Positions 31,537 to 40,806 of a stretch of 40,806 nucleotides of DNA are shown here, in pieces (within the stretch, counting starts at the first letter, position 1; every line of letters begins with the position of its first letter). The notes beneath the pieces were generated by a model that made no database searches, had not been told where the DNA came from, and saw only the letters and a list, made by a program, of their open reading frames with translations. The position numbers were made by a program, and so were the translations under genes. Origin of the DNA: Polynucleobacter meluiroseus (GTDB lineage Bacteria; Pseudomonadota; Gammaproteobacteria; Burkholderiales; Burkholderiaceae); contig CAMBBT010000002.1 of the NCBI GenBank assembly GCA_945864455.1, positions 1 through 40,806 of the forward strand. Direction: 5' to 3'.

Positions 31537-32751
31537 TTAATTAGTAACTAGCTTACATTTTGATTGCGCTAAAGGCAGTGTGGCATCTTTTGCCGGAATT
31601 ACTTTAGCAACTTTAGCAACGTCATTAGGCCCTTTGGATTCACTAGGACTCTTGACTTCAAGCAAGTACATATCGTGCTCGAACTTGCCATCCGCGCGAA
31701 TTTTTCCCTTAAAGAGACCATCATTAATTTCAACTGATTTCATCTGCTTCATGACTGCATCTGAGTTATCCGTTTTTGTAGCATCAATGGCCTTCAAATA
31801 CTGCATTGTTGCTGAGTAGACGCCTGCCTGAACTGATGTTGGCGCTTTTCCTTTGAATTCCTTCATAAAGCGTTCAGCAAATTTCCGGTTAGAGTCGTTG
31901 TAATCCCAATACCAACCCACGGTAAAGTTCATGCCAGCGGTTTGTTTTAGTCCAAGCGCCTGAATATCGCTAATGAACATGAGAAGCGGAACAACCGTTT
32001 GTTTTGAGCCCATAATGCCAAGCTCAGCAGCTTGTTTTACGGAACCAATCGTGTCACCGCCTGCATTCGCTAAACCGATTACTTCAGCTTTGGAAGCTTG
32101 TGCTTGTGCCATAAATGAAGAAAAGTCTTGGGTGTTAATTGGATGCTTCACACTTCCTAGCACCTTTCCACCATTGGCAAGTACTACCTCTGTAGTGTCG
32201 CGCTCCAAGGTATGGCCGAATGCATAGTCTGCGGTCACAAAGAACCAAGTCTTTTTACCAGAATCCACCACGGCCTTGCCTGTGCCTCTTGAGAGCGCAT
32301 AGGTGTCATAAACATAGTGAACATTGTATGGAGTGCACTTTTCATTGGTGATTGGTAAAGATGCCGCACCAGTTACGATGGAGACCTTCTTAAATTGCTC
32401 CGCCACCTCCATGGCGGCTAAAGCAGATGCAGTCGATACATTGCCCACAATCATGTCAACCTTGTCTTTTTCAAACATCTCGCGAGCTTTAGAGCTCGAG
32501 AGGTCAGCCTTAGACTGTGTGTCTGCAGAGGTAATTACAATTTTTTTACCTAGCACTTGCCCACCAAAATCTTTTGCGGCCATTTGTGCTGCCACCACTG
32601 CCCCAGGACCTTCAATTGCAGAATAAATACCTGAGAGGTCCGTTAGCACCCCAATCCTAATCTCGTTATCCGAAATGGTTTGTGCATGAGCGGTAATTGC
32701 GGCCGCCATTAAACACGATGCAACTGCTGTTGCGATTAAAGTCTTTTTCAT
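31537..32751 (-). CDS. HAAT ABC transporter periplasmic substrate-binding protein (LivK/J-like)
   Basis: Signal peptide ending in AHAQ; IRIGVLTDLSGIYSAIEGPGAVVAAQMAAKDFG; DTIGSVKQAAELGI. Confidence 0.9.
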   Translation of the reverse strand: MKKTLIATAVASCLMAAAITAHAQTISDNEIRIGVLTDLSGIYSAIEGPGAVVAAQMAAKDFGGQVLGKKIVITSADTQSKADLSSSKAREMFEKDKVDMIVGNVSTASALAAMEVAEQFKKVSIVTGAASLPITNEKCTPYNVHYVYDTYALSRGTGKAVVDSGKKTWFFVTADYAFGHTLERDTTEVVLANGGKVLGSVKHPINTQDFSSFMAQAQASKAEVIGLANAGGDTIGSVKQAAELGIMGSKQTVVPLLMFISDIQALGLKQTAGMNFTVGWYWDYNDSNRKFAERFMKEFKGKAPTSVQAGVYSATMQYLKAIDATKTDNSDAVMKQMKSVEINDGLFKGKIRADGKFEHDMYLLEVKSPSESKGPNDVAKVAKVIPAKDATLPLAQSKCKLVTN

Positions 32752-32787
32752 TTGAACATCTCCTTTTAAGCTTGCTTCATTTTTTAA

Positions 32788-33495
32788 CTACACCCCCAAT
32801 AAAACCCTGAGCCGCTCTTCGTTAGCTCCGAGCTCACTTCTTTCCACTATTTTTACAACCTGCCCATGTTCTATCACGTAGTTTCTATCAGCGAGCTTTG
32901 AGGCAAATCTAAAATTCTGTTCAACCAAAACAATAGTAAAGCCGCGCTCTTTCAGTGTGCGAACTACCTCAGATAGTTTATGCACAATTACTGGAGCCAA
33001 CCCCTCTGTGATTTCATCAAGCAATAAAATATTTGCACCGGTTCGTAAAATCCGTGCAATGGATAGCATCTGTTGCTCGCCACCCGAAAGTTTGCCACCG
33101 GGGCTAGAGCGCCGCTCATATAAATTAGGAAACATTTGATAAATCTCATCTACCGACATTGCCATGCCTTCCCCAACCTTGGGGGGCAGCATTAAATTCT
33201 GCTCACAAGTAAGACTTGTAAAAATACCCCGCTCCTCGGGACAATAACCAATTCCTAGTCTGGCAACTTCATGCGTTGGCATACCAATCACATCAATTTC
33301 GTTGACTTTGATCGACCCAGTTCTGCTGGAAACCAAGCCCAAAACAGCCCTTAGCGTTGTTGTCCGCCCCGCTCCATTGCGGCCCAACAGGCAGATAACC
33401 TCACCTTTGTTTACCGACAAATTGATTCCATGCAAGACATGGGATTCGCCATACCACGCGTTGAGATTGTTGATTTCTAAAGCTGGAGTACCCAT
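32788..33495 (-). CDS. HAAT ABC transporter ATP-binding protein, LivF-like, atypical Walker A (GRNGAGRT)
   Basis: LSGGEQQMLSIARIL signature, LLLDEITEGLAP Walker B; Walker A lysine replaced by arginine (codon CGG). Confidence 0.9.
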   Translation of the reverse strand: MGTPALEINNLNAWYGESHVLHGINLSVNKGEVICLLGRNGAGRTTTLRAVLGLVSSRTGSIKVNEIDVIGMPTHEVARLGIGYCPEERGIFTSLTCEQNLMLPPKVGEGMAMSVDEIYQMFPNLYERRSSPGGKLSGGEQQMLSIARILRTGANILLLDEITEGLAPVIVHKLSEVVRTLKERGFTIVLVEQNFRFASKLADRNYVIEHGQVVKIVERSELGANEERLRVLLGV

Positions 33496-33502
33496 ACCCT
33501 GA

Positions 33503-34321
33503 TTAATGGCCTTCTAGTTCGGAGTCAGCGGTACCCATGTACGCTTCCATCACCTGATGATTTTTCGAAACTTGCTCATAGGATCCCTCAGCAATGACTT
33601 CGCCACGCTGTAAGACAGAGATAGTGGTTGCAATATTGGCAACCACCTTCATGTTGTGCTCCACCATCAAAACCGTCCTACCTTTTGATACCTTTTTAAT
33701 GAGTTCGGTTATAAGATCAACATCTTCATGGCCCATGCCTTGGGTTGGCTCATCAAGCAACATTAGCTCAGGGTCCATGGCGATAGTGGCTGCAATTTCA
33801 AGCGCGCGCTTTCTTCCATAAGGAAGGTTCACCGCTAGTTCATCGGCAAACCTAGTCAGCTCAACCTGGTCAAGCGCCTCCATCGCGCGTGTATTTAATA
33901 CATCTAGCGAATTTATATTTCGCCAAAAATAAAATGAGCTTCCCAATGTTCGTTGAATCCCAAAGCGAACGTTTTCAAGTACTGTCATATGAGGGAACAC
34001 CGCCGATATTTGAAAGGAGCGGATGATGCCCTTGCGTGCAATTTGCGATGGCTTTTCAGCGCTAATATCCATGCTGTTAAAGAGGATTTTTCCAGAGCTT
34101 GGCTCTAAAAACTTTGTTAATAAATTAAAGCAGGTGGTTTTTCCAGCCCCATTAGGGCCAATCAGTGCGTGTATGGCACCGCGTTCAATAGCTAAATTCA
34201 CCTTGTTTACCGCAATGAAGCCATTAAATGATTTTGTGAGGTCTTCCGTTTTGAGGATGACGTTTTCTTTGTCCAAGAGGCCTAGACTTTCAAAATAGAT
34301 ATCAGGAAAAGCATAGCCCAA
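33503..34321 (-). CDS. HAAT ABC transporter ATP-binding protein, LivG-like
   Basis: Walker A GPNGAGKTTCFNLLTKF, LMLLDEPTQGMGHEDVD Walker B. True start may be internal. Confidence 0.92.
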   Translation of the reverse strand: MGYAFPDIYFESLGLLDKENVILKTEDLTKSFNGFIAVNKVNLAIERGAIHALIGPNGAGKTTCFNLLTKFLEPSSGKILFNSMDISAEKPSQIARKGIIRSFQISAVFPHMTVLENVRFGIQRTLGSSFYFWRNINSLDVLNTRAMEALDQVELTRFADELAVNLPYGRKRALEIAATIAMDPELMLLDEPTQGMGHEDVDLITELIKKVSKGRTVLMVEHNMKVVANIATTISVLQRGEVIAEGSYEQVSKNHQVMEAYMGTADSELEGH

Positions 34322-34400
34322 TTACATTCAATTTCGTATAGTGCTAACCCTATGCTAGGCCCTTAAGCCTTAGCGGCAACTTTTAATGAAAAGCGGCTAT

Positions 34401-35414
34401 TTATTCGTGCACGCAAGCCCAACCGAGGTCAGCAAGCGCTCCCGCTTTCGCTCCGTTTTCAATTGCATCGCTCGCATTAGCATTGCCATCCAGTGCGCGT
34501 TTGGTAATGCCATGCAAAATTGCCGAAATTCGGAATAAGTTATAAGCCATCAAGAAGGGCCAATACTCTGAAATCGATCTGCCCACTTGTTTTTCATACA
34601 TGGCGATATATTCAGATTCGCTAGGAATTCCTAGGGCAAGCAAGTCGAGGCCTTGTATGCCGCGCCATAAGGTTGGCGGGATTCTCCAAGTCATGCATTG
34701 GTAAGCAAAGTCAGCCAGCGGGTTGCCAAGCGTAGAAAGCTCCCAATCTAAAACCCCAATGATGCGCAAATCCGTTTTATGAAAGATGAGGTTGTCCATA
34801 CGAAAGTCACCGTGGATCAGCGAGGCTCCATCTTCAGCAGGAATATGCTCAGGCAACCAGTCCATCAACTTATTAAGAGACTCGGGAATAGCAATGTTGG
34901 CTTCACGCACTTGCCGAGACCAGCGCGCAATTTGCCGTGCAAAATAATTGCCAGGCTTGCCAAAAGTTTCTAATCCAAGCGACACATAATCTAGTCGATG
35001 TATAGCAAAGATAGTGCGATTCATTTGTTCGTAAATCTGCTGACGCTCACTTGCCGCAAGGCCTGGTAAAGACTGGTCTACAAAGACGCGTCCGTCCAAA
35101 TATTCCATGATGAAAAAGGCGGTTCCAATAATGCTCTCATCTTCACAATAAGCTAGCATTTGGGGGACGGGGACATCTGTGCCAGCTAACGCCTTCATCA
35201 CGCGGTACTCTCGATCAACTGCATGTGCTGATGGCAATAAAACCCCGCTCGGTTTTTTTCTGAGCACGTAATGGGAGTTGCCATTACTAATTTTGAAGGT
35301 TGGGTTCGATTGGCCGCCAGTTAATTGGCTAAGCTCGATGGGGCCCCTAATAATGCCTAATGAATTTAAGTACTGCCCAAGCGACTCTTGAAAAGAGAGG
35401 GTTTGCATAAGCAA
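34401..35414 (-). CDS. APH-fold phosphotransferase, ACAD10/11-kinase-domain / LvaA-like
   Basis: LIHGDFRMDNLIFHKTDLRIIGVLDWELSTLGNPLADFAYQC catalytic/DFG-like segment. Confidence 0.85.
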   Translation of the reverse strand: MLMQTLSFQESLGQYLNSLGIIRGPIELSQLTGGQSNPTFKISNGNSHYVLRKKPSGVLLPSAHAVDREYRVMKALAGTDVPVPQMLAYCEDESIIGTAFFIMEYLDGRVFVDQSLPGLAASERQQIYEQMNRTIFAIHRLDYVSLGLETFGKPGNYFARQIARWSRQVREANIAIPESLNKLMDWLPEHIPAEDGASLIHGDFRMDNLIFHKTDLRIIGVLDWELSTLGNPLADFAYQCMTWRIPPTLWRGIQGLDLLALGIPSESEYIAMYEKQVGRSISEYWPFLMAYNLFRISAILHGITKRALDGNANASDAIENGAKAGALADLGWACVHE

Positions 35415-35421
35415 TTAGTAT

Positions 35422-36192
35422 TTATAGGCCGTTAATCAGGTGGCCGCTATCTACTGCAATGGTTGCGCCGGTCATTGCGGTGCTGGCGTCAGAGGCCAGT
35501 AGCAATAGTGGCCCGTTTAAATCTTCTAAATTATTGAAGCGCCGCGAAGGTATGCGTACCAGAATTTTTTGTCCGGCCTCACTCATGAGGAAGTCGCGAT
35601 TGAGGTCAGTAATCACATAGCCTGGCAACAGGGCATTGACTCGGATTTGATGGCGCGCTAACTCAAGAGCCATTACTTTTGTGAGCTGGACTACGCCCGC
35701 TTTTGAGATGACATAAGGAGCCACTCCGCCGATGATTCGCTCCCCTAAGATAGAGGCAATATTGATAATATTTCCAGGTATATTGCTAGCGGCTAGGCGC
35801 CGTGCCGCCTCAGTCGCAACCAACCAACAGCCCTTCAGATTGGTGTCGATTACCTGATCCCAATCTTCCTCGGTTTGGTCAAGCAACTTGCGATTGACGC
35901 TTATGCCGGCATTGTTAATAACGATGGTTGGCAATGACCACTGGGTAAGTTCATCAAAACACTTCGTCACACTTTTTTTGCTTGTGACATCTAATTCAAA
36001 TGCTTTTGCTTGACCACCCAATTGGGTAATTTCATCTACAACAGACTGTAGTTGATTTATGCGGCGTGACGCGATGGCTACTTTTGCGCCTGCTTGTGAA
36101 AGCAATATGGCGCAGTGTTTGCCAATACCGCTAGATGCGCCGGTAATCAAGGCCGTCTTGTTATCTAAGCGAAACAGCTGACCGATATCCAT
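35422..36192 (-). CDS. Short-chain dehydrogenase/reductase
   Basis: ALITGASSGIGKHCAILL, NNAGIS, YVISKAGVVQLTKVMALELA (YxxxK), C-terminal TGATIAVDSGHLI. Confidence 0.92.
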   Translation of the reverse strand: MDIGQLFRLDNKTALITGASSGIGKHCAILLSQAGAKVAIASRRINQLQSVVDEITQLGGQAKAFELDVTSKKSVTKCFDELTQWSLPTIVINNAGISVNRKLLDQTEEDWDQVIDTNLKGCWLVATEAARRLAASNIPGNIINIASILGERIIGGVAPYVISKAGVVQLTKVMALELARHQIRVNALLPGYVITDLNRDFLMSEAGQKILVRIPSRRFNNLEDLNGPLLLLASDASTAMTGATIAVDSGHLINGL

Positions 36193-37361
36193 TACTTGGA
36201 CTCTTTGTTTGCAATCATTTTTCGAGCCATGCTCCAGCGATGGACTTCGCTTGGACCATCATAAATTCGGAAGCCACGCATATCTTTAAAAATTTTCATT
36301 AGAGCAGTCTCACCAGTGACGCCTTGGCCACCCAACATTTGAACGCAACGATCTACCACTCGCCACTCAGCCTCAGAACAAATGACTTTGGCTCGACTAG
36401 ACTCAAAATTACAGCGCTGCCCTTGATCCAAAAGCCAGGCAGTATGCCAAATGGTTAATCGAGAGGTTTGCAGATCCATGTCGTTATCTGCCAACATAAA
36501 TCCAACACCCTCATGCTCGCCTAAAGTTTTGCCAAAGGCCTCTCTTTTACTTGCGTAGGCAAGCGCAATGTCTTGTGCGCGTTGCGCTTGACCAAGCCAA
36601 CGCATGCAATGGGTTAGCCTGGCAGGCGCTAAACGTACTTGGGCATTTTTAAAACCCTTTCCAAGCTCACCTAATATTTGTTTGGAAGAGACGCGTAAAT
36701 TTGTAAACTGAAGCACGCCATGCCCACCAGTAAAGCAGCTATCCATCGCATCCATGTTTCGAACAAGCTCAATGCCTTGCACATTCATGTCTGACAAAAA
36801 CATGGTTGCAGAGCCATCTTCACCGCGAGCCATGATGATGACAAAGTCGGCTCCATCAGCCCCAGTAATAAACCACTTTTGACCATTAATAAGATAGTCT
36901 TCACCATCTTTAGTGGCGGCGGTCATGAGCATTGAAGGATCTGAGCCAGCACCGGGAGCAGGCTCTGTCATCGCAAAGCATGAACGAATTTTTCCCGCAA
37001 CTAAGGGGCGAAGCCAGCGCTCTTTTTGTTCTGGACTAGCAATCTCTTTTAATAAATGAATATTGCCTTCATCGGGGGCGTGGATATTCATCGCAGTTGG
37101 TCCTAATGAGGAGTAACCAGCTTCTTCGAAAACAATGGCTTTTTCTATATGGCTTAAACCTAAGCCCCCCATTTCAAGAGAGGCATGGGGCGTCAGCAAT
37201 CCGGCCTTGCGTGCTAATTCAATTAATTCTTTACGGAGATCCTCGCTAGGGCCATGTTCATTTTGGCGTGGGTCTTTTTCGAAAGGCATGACTTGATCAC
37301 GAATAAATGATCGCGTCCGATCCCGCAACCCTTCTAGTTTGGGCGTTAAAGAGAAGTCCAT
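36192..37361 (-). CDS. Acyl-CoA dehydrogenase family protein (ACAD10/11-like)
   Basis: CFAMTEPAPGAGSDPSML, GQKWFITGADGADFVIIMAR, KREAFGKTLGEHEGVGFMLADN, QMLGGQGVTGE, RIYDGPSEVHRWSMARKMI. Confidence 0.9.
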   Translation of the reverse strand: MDFSLTPKLEGLRDRTRSFIRDQVMPFEKDPRQNEHGPSEDLRKELIELARKAGLLTPHASLEMGGLGLSHIEKAIVFEEAGYSSLGPTAMNIHAPDEGNIHLLKEIASPEQKERWLRPLVAGKIRSCFAMTEPAPGAGSDPSMLMTAATKDGEDYLINGQKWFITGADGADFVIIMARGEDGSATMFLSDMNVQGIELVRNMDAMDSCFTGGHGVLQFTNLRVSSKQILGELGKGFKNAQVRLAPARLTHCMRWLGQAQRAQDIALAYASKREAFGKTLGEHEGVGFMLADNDMDLQTSRLTIWHTAWLLDQGQRCNFESSRAKVICSEAEWRVVDRCVQMLGGQGVTGETALMKIFKDMRGFRIYDGPSEVHRWSMARKMIANKESK

Positions 37362-37505
37362 TGTTTGATTGTAATAGCAGGTAAAACTGAAATCACACTT
37401 AAAACTTCCTATGACTAAAATACATTTTGAGTAAGGCTGCCACGTAAGACCTTATGATTATTTTTTATTGAGCCTCTTATCGAATTTTCAATTTTCATTT
37501 GGCCC

Positions 37506-38255
37506 TTGCTATTGGCGGCGGCTTTTTTTGCTGGCTTAGTCGATGCAGTGGCGGGTGGCGGCGGCTTAATTCAGGTTCCCGCCCTATTTGCTGCTTATCC
37601 CAACGAGCATCCCGCAACATTGCTTTCTACCAATAAAGTTTCTGCTGTTGGCGGAACTGTAAATGCTGCACGAAAATATTTACATCATGTTTCTCTGCCA
37701 TGGGCTGTTGTATTGCCTGCAATCGTGGCGGGTTTTGTGGGATCTCTTTTGGGCGCCAGCGCAGTCAGCAGCTTTCCAGCTGAGCCTTTGCGTAAGGCTT
37801 TGCCCTTTGTTTTGTTATTCCTTTTGCTCTACACCTGGTTTCAGCCATCGCTTGGTGAGGCCCATGCTCCCAAAGGTGTAAATCGTTTTCAGCAATTAAA
37901 AGCAGCTGTGCTTGGTCTAACTATTGGGTTTTACGATGGCTTCTTTGGCCCTGGCACTGGCAGCTTTTTGCTTTTCGGCTTTGTGCGATTCTTTGCTTTT
38001 GACTTTTTGCACGCATCCGCTGCAACAAAGTTGGTGAACGTTGCAACAAATCTTGCGGCGATTTTGTTGTTGGCTAGCTTGGGCCAAATTAATTGGCCCC
38101 TTGGAATTGCCATGATGATTGCCAATATCGTGGGCAGCCAATATGGCAGCCGACTTGCAATTCAACATGGCAGTACTTTTGTGAGAAAGGCTTTTTTGGT
38201 AATTGTGAGCGCCTTAATTCTGAAGTCTGCATGGAATGCTTATTTCTTGAATTAA
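37506..38255 (+). CDS. TSUP (TauE/SafE-type) membrane transporter
   Basis: FFAGLVDAVAGGGGLIQVPALF and GFYDGFFGPGTGSFLLFGFV duplicated TSUP motifs. Start uncertain (TTG 37506 or upstream ATT 37467). Confidence 0.85.
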   Translation: MLLAAAFFAGLVDAVAGGGGLIQVPALFAAYPNEHPATLLSTNKVSAVGGTVNAARKYLHHVSLPWAVVLPAIVAGFVGSLLGASAVSSFPAEPLRKALPFVLLFLLLYTWFQPSLGEAHAPKGVNRFQQLKAAVLGLTIGFYDGFFGPGTGSFLLFGFVRFFAFDFLHASAATKLVNVATNLAAILLLASLGQINWPLGIAMMIANIVGSQYGSRLAIQHGSTFVRKAFLVIVSALILKSAWNAYFLN

Positions 38256-38306
38256 ATCATATACTTAGAAAAATTAACCTTAGCTTGCCTGTTTTTTGAT
38301 GGTCTA

Positions 38307-38322
38307 TGTTTCACGTGAAACA
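38307..38322. promoter_or_regulatory. parS centromere-like site
   Basis: Perfect 16-bp palindrome TGTTTCACGTGAAACA upstream of mnmG. Confidence 0.95.
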
Positions 38323-38360
38323 AACAAATGCTATGATCATCGCCCTATCTAAGGCAAATC

Positions 38361-40280
38361 ATGCGTTATTCCAAAAGTTTCGATGTCATCGTAGTTGGCG
38401 GCGGTCATGCTGGGACTGAGGCCGCTTTAGCTGCGGCACGCATGGGTTGCGATACCCTATTAATTACCCATAGCATTGAGAGCTTGGGGGCAATGAGCTG
38501 CAATCCTTCCATCGGCGGCATTGGCAAGGGCCATTTAGTTAAAGAGATTGACGCTATGGGTGGCGCTATGGCTGCAGCCACTGATGAGGCTGGAATCCAG
38601 TTTCGTATTCTCAATTCCAGCAAGGGACCCGCTGTAAGGGCAACACGAGCTCAAGGCGATCGAATTCTCTTCAAGGCGGCGATACGTCATCGCTTAGAAA
38701 ATCAGCCTAACTTGAGCCTTTTCCAGGCTGCTGTCGATGATTTAATGGTGAATGGAGACGAGGTTCAGGGAGTCATTACCCAAATGGGCTTAGAGTTTAG
38801 GTCAAAAAAGGTGGTGTTAACCGCCGGAACCTTTCTGGATGGAAAAATTCATGTTGGTTTAAACCATTACTCTGGCGGTCGCGCTGGAGACCCGGCAGCA
38901 GTTTCTCTATCTACCCGCTTAAAAGAACTAAAGCTCCCCCAGGGTAGGCTCAAGACTGGTACCCCACCCCGTATTGATGGTCGAACTATTGATTTCTCTG
39001 TCATGCTGGAGCAGCCGGGCGATTTGGATCCAGTACCCGTGTTTTCTTATTTGGGGCGTCCGGAGCAGCATCCAAGGCAGGTGCCTTGCTGGATTTCTCA
39101 TACAAACGAAAAGACCCATGACATTATTCGGGGCGGTCTAGATCGATCACCCATGTATACAGGAGCGATTGAGGGGGTTGGCCCACGCTATTGCCCTTCT
39201 ATCGAGGACAAAATTCATCGTTTTGCTTCTAGAAATAGCCACCAGATTTTTTTGGAGCCTGAAGGTTTAACTACAAACGAGTTTTATCCCAATGGAATTT
39301 CAACCAGCCTTCCGTTTGACATTCAGCGGGAATTGGTCCGAAGTATTCGCGGCCTAGAGTCTGCAGTCATTGTTCGCCCTGGTTATGCAATTGAATATGA
39401 CTTCTTTGATCCGCGCCAGTTACGCCACAGCCTAGAAACCAAGGCTATTGCCAGCTTGTACTTTGCTGGGCAAATTAATGGTACCACCGGCTATGAAGAG
39501 GCTGCAGCCCAAGGAATGCTGGCTGGCATCAATGCCGGACTTTCTGCCAAGGGTAAAGAGCCTTGGCTGCCTAAGCGAAGTGAATCTTATATTGGCGTTT
39601 TGGTGGACGATTTAATCACTCGTGGGGTTCAGGAGCCCTATCGAATGTTTACTAGTCGAGCCGAGTATCGCCTTAGCTTGCGTGAAGATAACGCCGATAT
39701 GCGCTTAACCCCGATTGGGCGCGAGCTGGGCTTGGTTGATGATTACCGCTGGGAAGTATTTTGTAGGAAACAGGAGGCTGTTTCACGTGAAACATCTCGC
39801 TTAAAGGATATTTGGGTTGGGCCAAATCATGAGTCAGCCCCACTACTTTCAGAGCTCTTGGGCCAAGCTTTGTCGCATGAGTGTAATTTGACCGAGCTTT
39901 TAAGGCGCCCGGGCGTTACTTATGAGGCAATTACAAGCTTGGGCGATGGTTTATGGTCTCCAGGAGCGCTGGATGACGACATTGGGCTTGCTGCACAAAT
40001 TAGCGACCAGGTCGAGATTTCAGTGAAGTACCAGGGCTATATTGAGCGCCAAGCACTTGAAATAGAGCGCCAAGAGCATAACGAAAGCTTCCCTCTCCCA
40101 GAAGCGCTGGACTATTCAAATGTAGTGGGTTTATCTAAAGAGGTTCAACAGAAGTTGAATCTGCATAAGCCTGAAACATTAGGACAGGCCGGCAGGATTT
40201 CTGGGGTAACTCCAGCGGCACTTTCATTGCTGCTAGTTCATCTTAAAAAAGGTTTGGGGCGCTCCCAAGAAACTACATGA
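38361..40280 (+). CDS. mnmG: tRNA uridine-5-carboxymethylaminomethyl modification enzyme MnmG (GidA)
   Basis: [68 protein letters not shown]. Confidence 0.97.
   Translation: MRYSKSFDVIVVGGGHAGTEAALAAARMGCDTLLITHSIESLGAMSCNPSIGGIGKGHLVKEIDAMGGAMAAATDEAGIQFRILNSSKGPAVRATRAQGDRILFKAAIRHRLENQPNLSLFQAAVDDLMVNGDEVQGVITQMGLEFRSKKVVLTAGTFLDGKIHVGLNHYSGGRAGDPAAVSLSTRLKELKLPQGRLKTGTPPRIDGRTIDFSVMLEQPGDLDPVPVFSYLGRPEQHPRQVPCWISHTNEKTHDIIRGGLDRSPMYTGAIEGVGPRYCPSIEDKIHRFASRNSHQIFLEPEGLTTNEFYPNGISTSLPFDIQRELVRSIRGLESAVIVRPGYAIEYDFFDPRQLRHSLETKAIASLYFAGQINGTTGYEEAAAQGMLAGINAGLSAKGKEPWLPKRSESYIGVLVDDLITRGVQEPYRMFTSRAEYRLSLREDNADMRLTPIGRELGLVDDYRWEVFCRKQEAVSRETSRLKDIWVGPNHESAPLLSELLGQALSHECNLTELLRRPGVTYEAITSLGDGLWSPGALDDDIGLAAQISDQVEISVKYQGYIERQALEIERQEHNESFPLPEALDYSNVVGLSKEVQQKLNLHKPETLGQAGRISGVTPAALSLLLVHLKKGLGRSQETT
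39779..39794. promoter_or_regulatory. parS site inside the mnmG coding sequence
   Basis: Second perfect TGTTTCACGTGAAACA, read in frame as part of A-V-S-R-E-T. Confidence 0.93.
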
Positions 40281-40806
40281 GTGAGGGTTTGCTTGCTCTG
40301 GGAATTGAGGGTTTAGGTTTAAATTTAAGCGCGGCAAACATAGCTGATTTAGAGCTTTTTCTGCAAGAAATGGGTCGCTGGAATCAGGTCCATAATTTAA
40401 CTGCAATAGAGGGTGAAAGTGACTCTATTAAATTGCATCTTATTGATTCTATTGCAGTTTTACCTGTTTTAAGACGGTTTTTAAAAAGCCCCAATCCTAA
40501 AATTGCAGACCTTGGGTCAGGCGGCGGCTTGCCGGCAATTCCAATTGCTATTACCGAGCCAGAATGGCGCTTAAGCTTAATCGAAGCTGTTAGAAAGAAG
40601 ACCGCATTTCTTCAGCATGTTCGAGGCAGCTTGAAGTTAAAAAACGTAGATATTCTAGGTGAGAGGGTTGAATATGCTGCAGTGCATCAAAAAGGCCAAT
40701 TCGACGCTGTTATTTCACGCGCCTTTACCAGTCTTGCACGTTTTTTAGAACTTTCTTTACCCTTTTTAAAGCCTGATGGTCTGGTGTTTGCAATGAAAGG
40801 CAAGCG
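40277..40806 (+). CDS. rsmG: 16S rRNA (guanine(527)-N(7))-methyltransferase RsmG (GidB), truncated by window end
   Basis: ATGA overlap with mnmG stop; [36 protein letters not shown]. Confidence 0.95.
   Translation, partial: MSEGLLALGIEGLGLNLSAANIADLELFLQEMGRWNQVHNLTAIEGESDSIKLHLIDSIAVLPVLRRFLKSPNPKIADLGSGGGLPAIPIAITEPEWRLSLIEAVRKKTAFLQHVRGSLKLKNVDILGERVEYAAVHQKGQFDAVISRAFTSLARFLELSLPFLKPDGLVFAMKGK

Overview
The window is an origin-proximal chromosomal segment from a betaproteobacterium. Gene order and protein character suggest a Burkholderiaceae / Polynucleobacter-like organism (inference, no database search run). The core is a textbook oriC neighbourhood: mnmE-yidC-yidD-rnpA-rpmH on the minus strand, then DnaA boxes, then dnaA-dnaN-gyrB on the plus strand, with mnmG-rsmG and two perfect parS sites further right. 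Left of it lie pckG, an mnmC C-terminal-domain gene, a topoisomerase III gene, a short dprA, and def-fmt-htpX-rsmB-DUF4390-ntrY/ntrX-like genes. Beyond those come an OsmC-YcaO fusion, an FAD/NAD(P)-binding protein and tRNA-Phe(GAA). Right of gyrB lie a SET-domain gene, a DUF3717-like gene, and a minus-strand acyl-CoA dehydrogenase / SDR / APH-fold kinase / Liv-type ABC transporter cluster. The best candidates for a second look are: (1) downstream of tRNA-Phe, two single-gene units (glycosyltransferase, LpxL-like acyltransferase) punctuated by degenerate copies of a tRNA 3' end plus its terminator, resembling a gene-cassette array; (2) a dnaA-dnaN spacer with DnaA boxes followed by six consecutive DnaA-trio matches; (3) a kinase-ACAD-SDR-transporter cluster suggestive of hydroxy-acid catabolism; (4) a 166-bp antisense coding overlap between topB-like and mnmC-like genes. 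All assignments come from reading the sequence and ORF translations; no searches were run.
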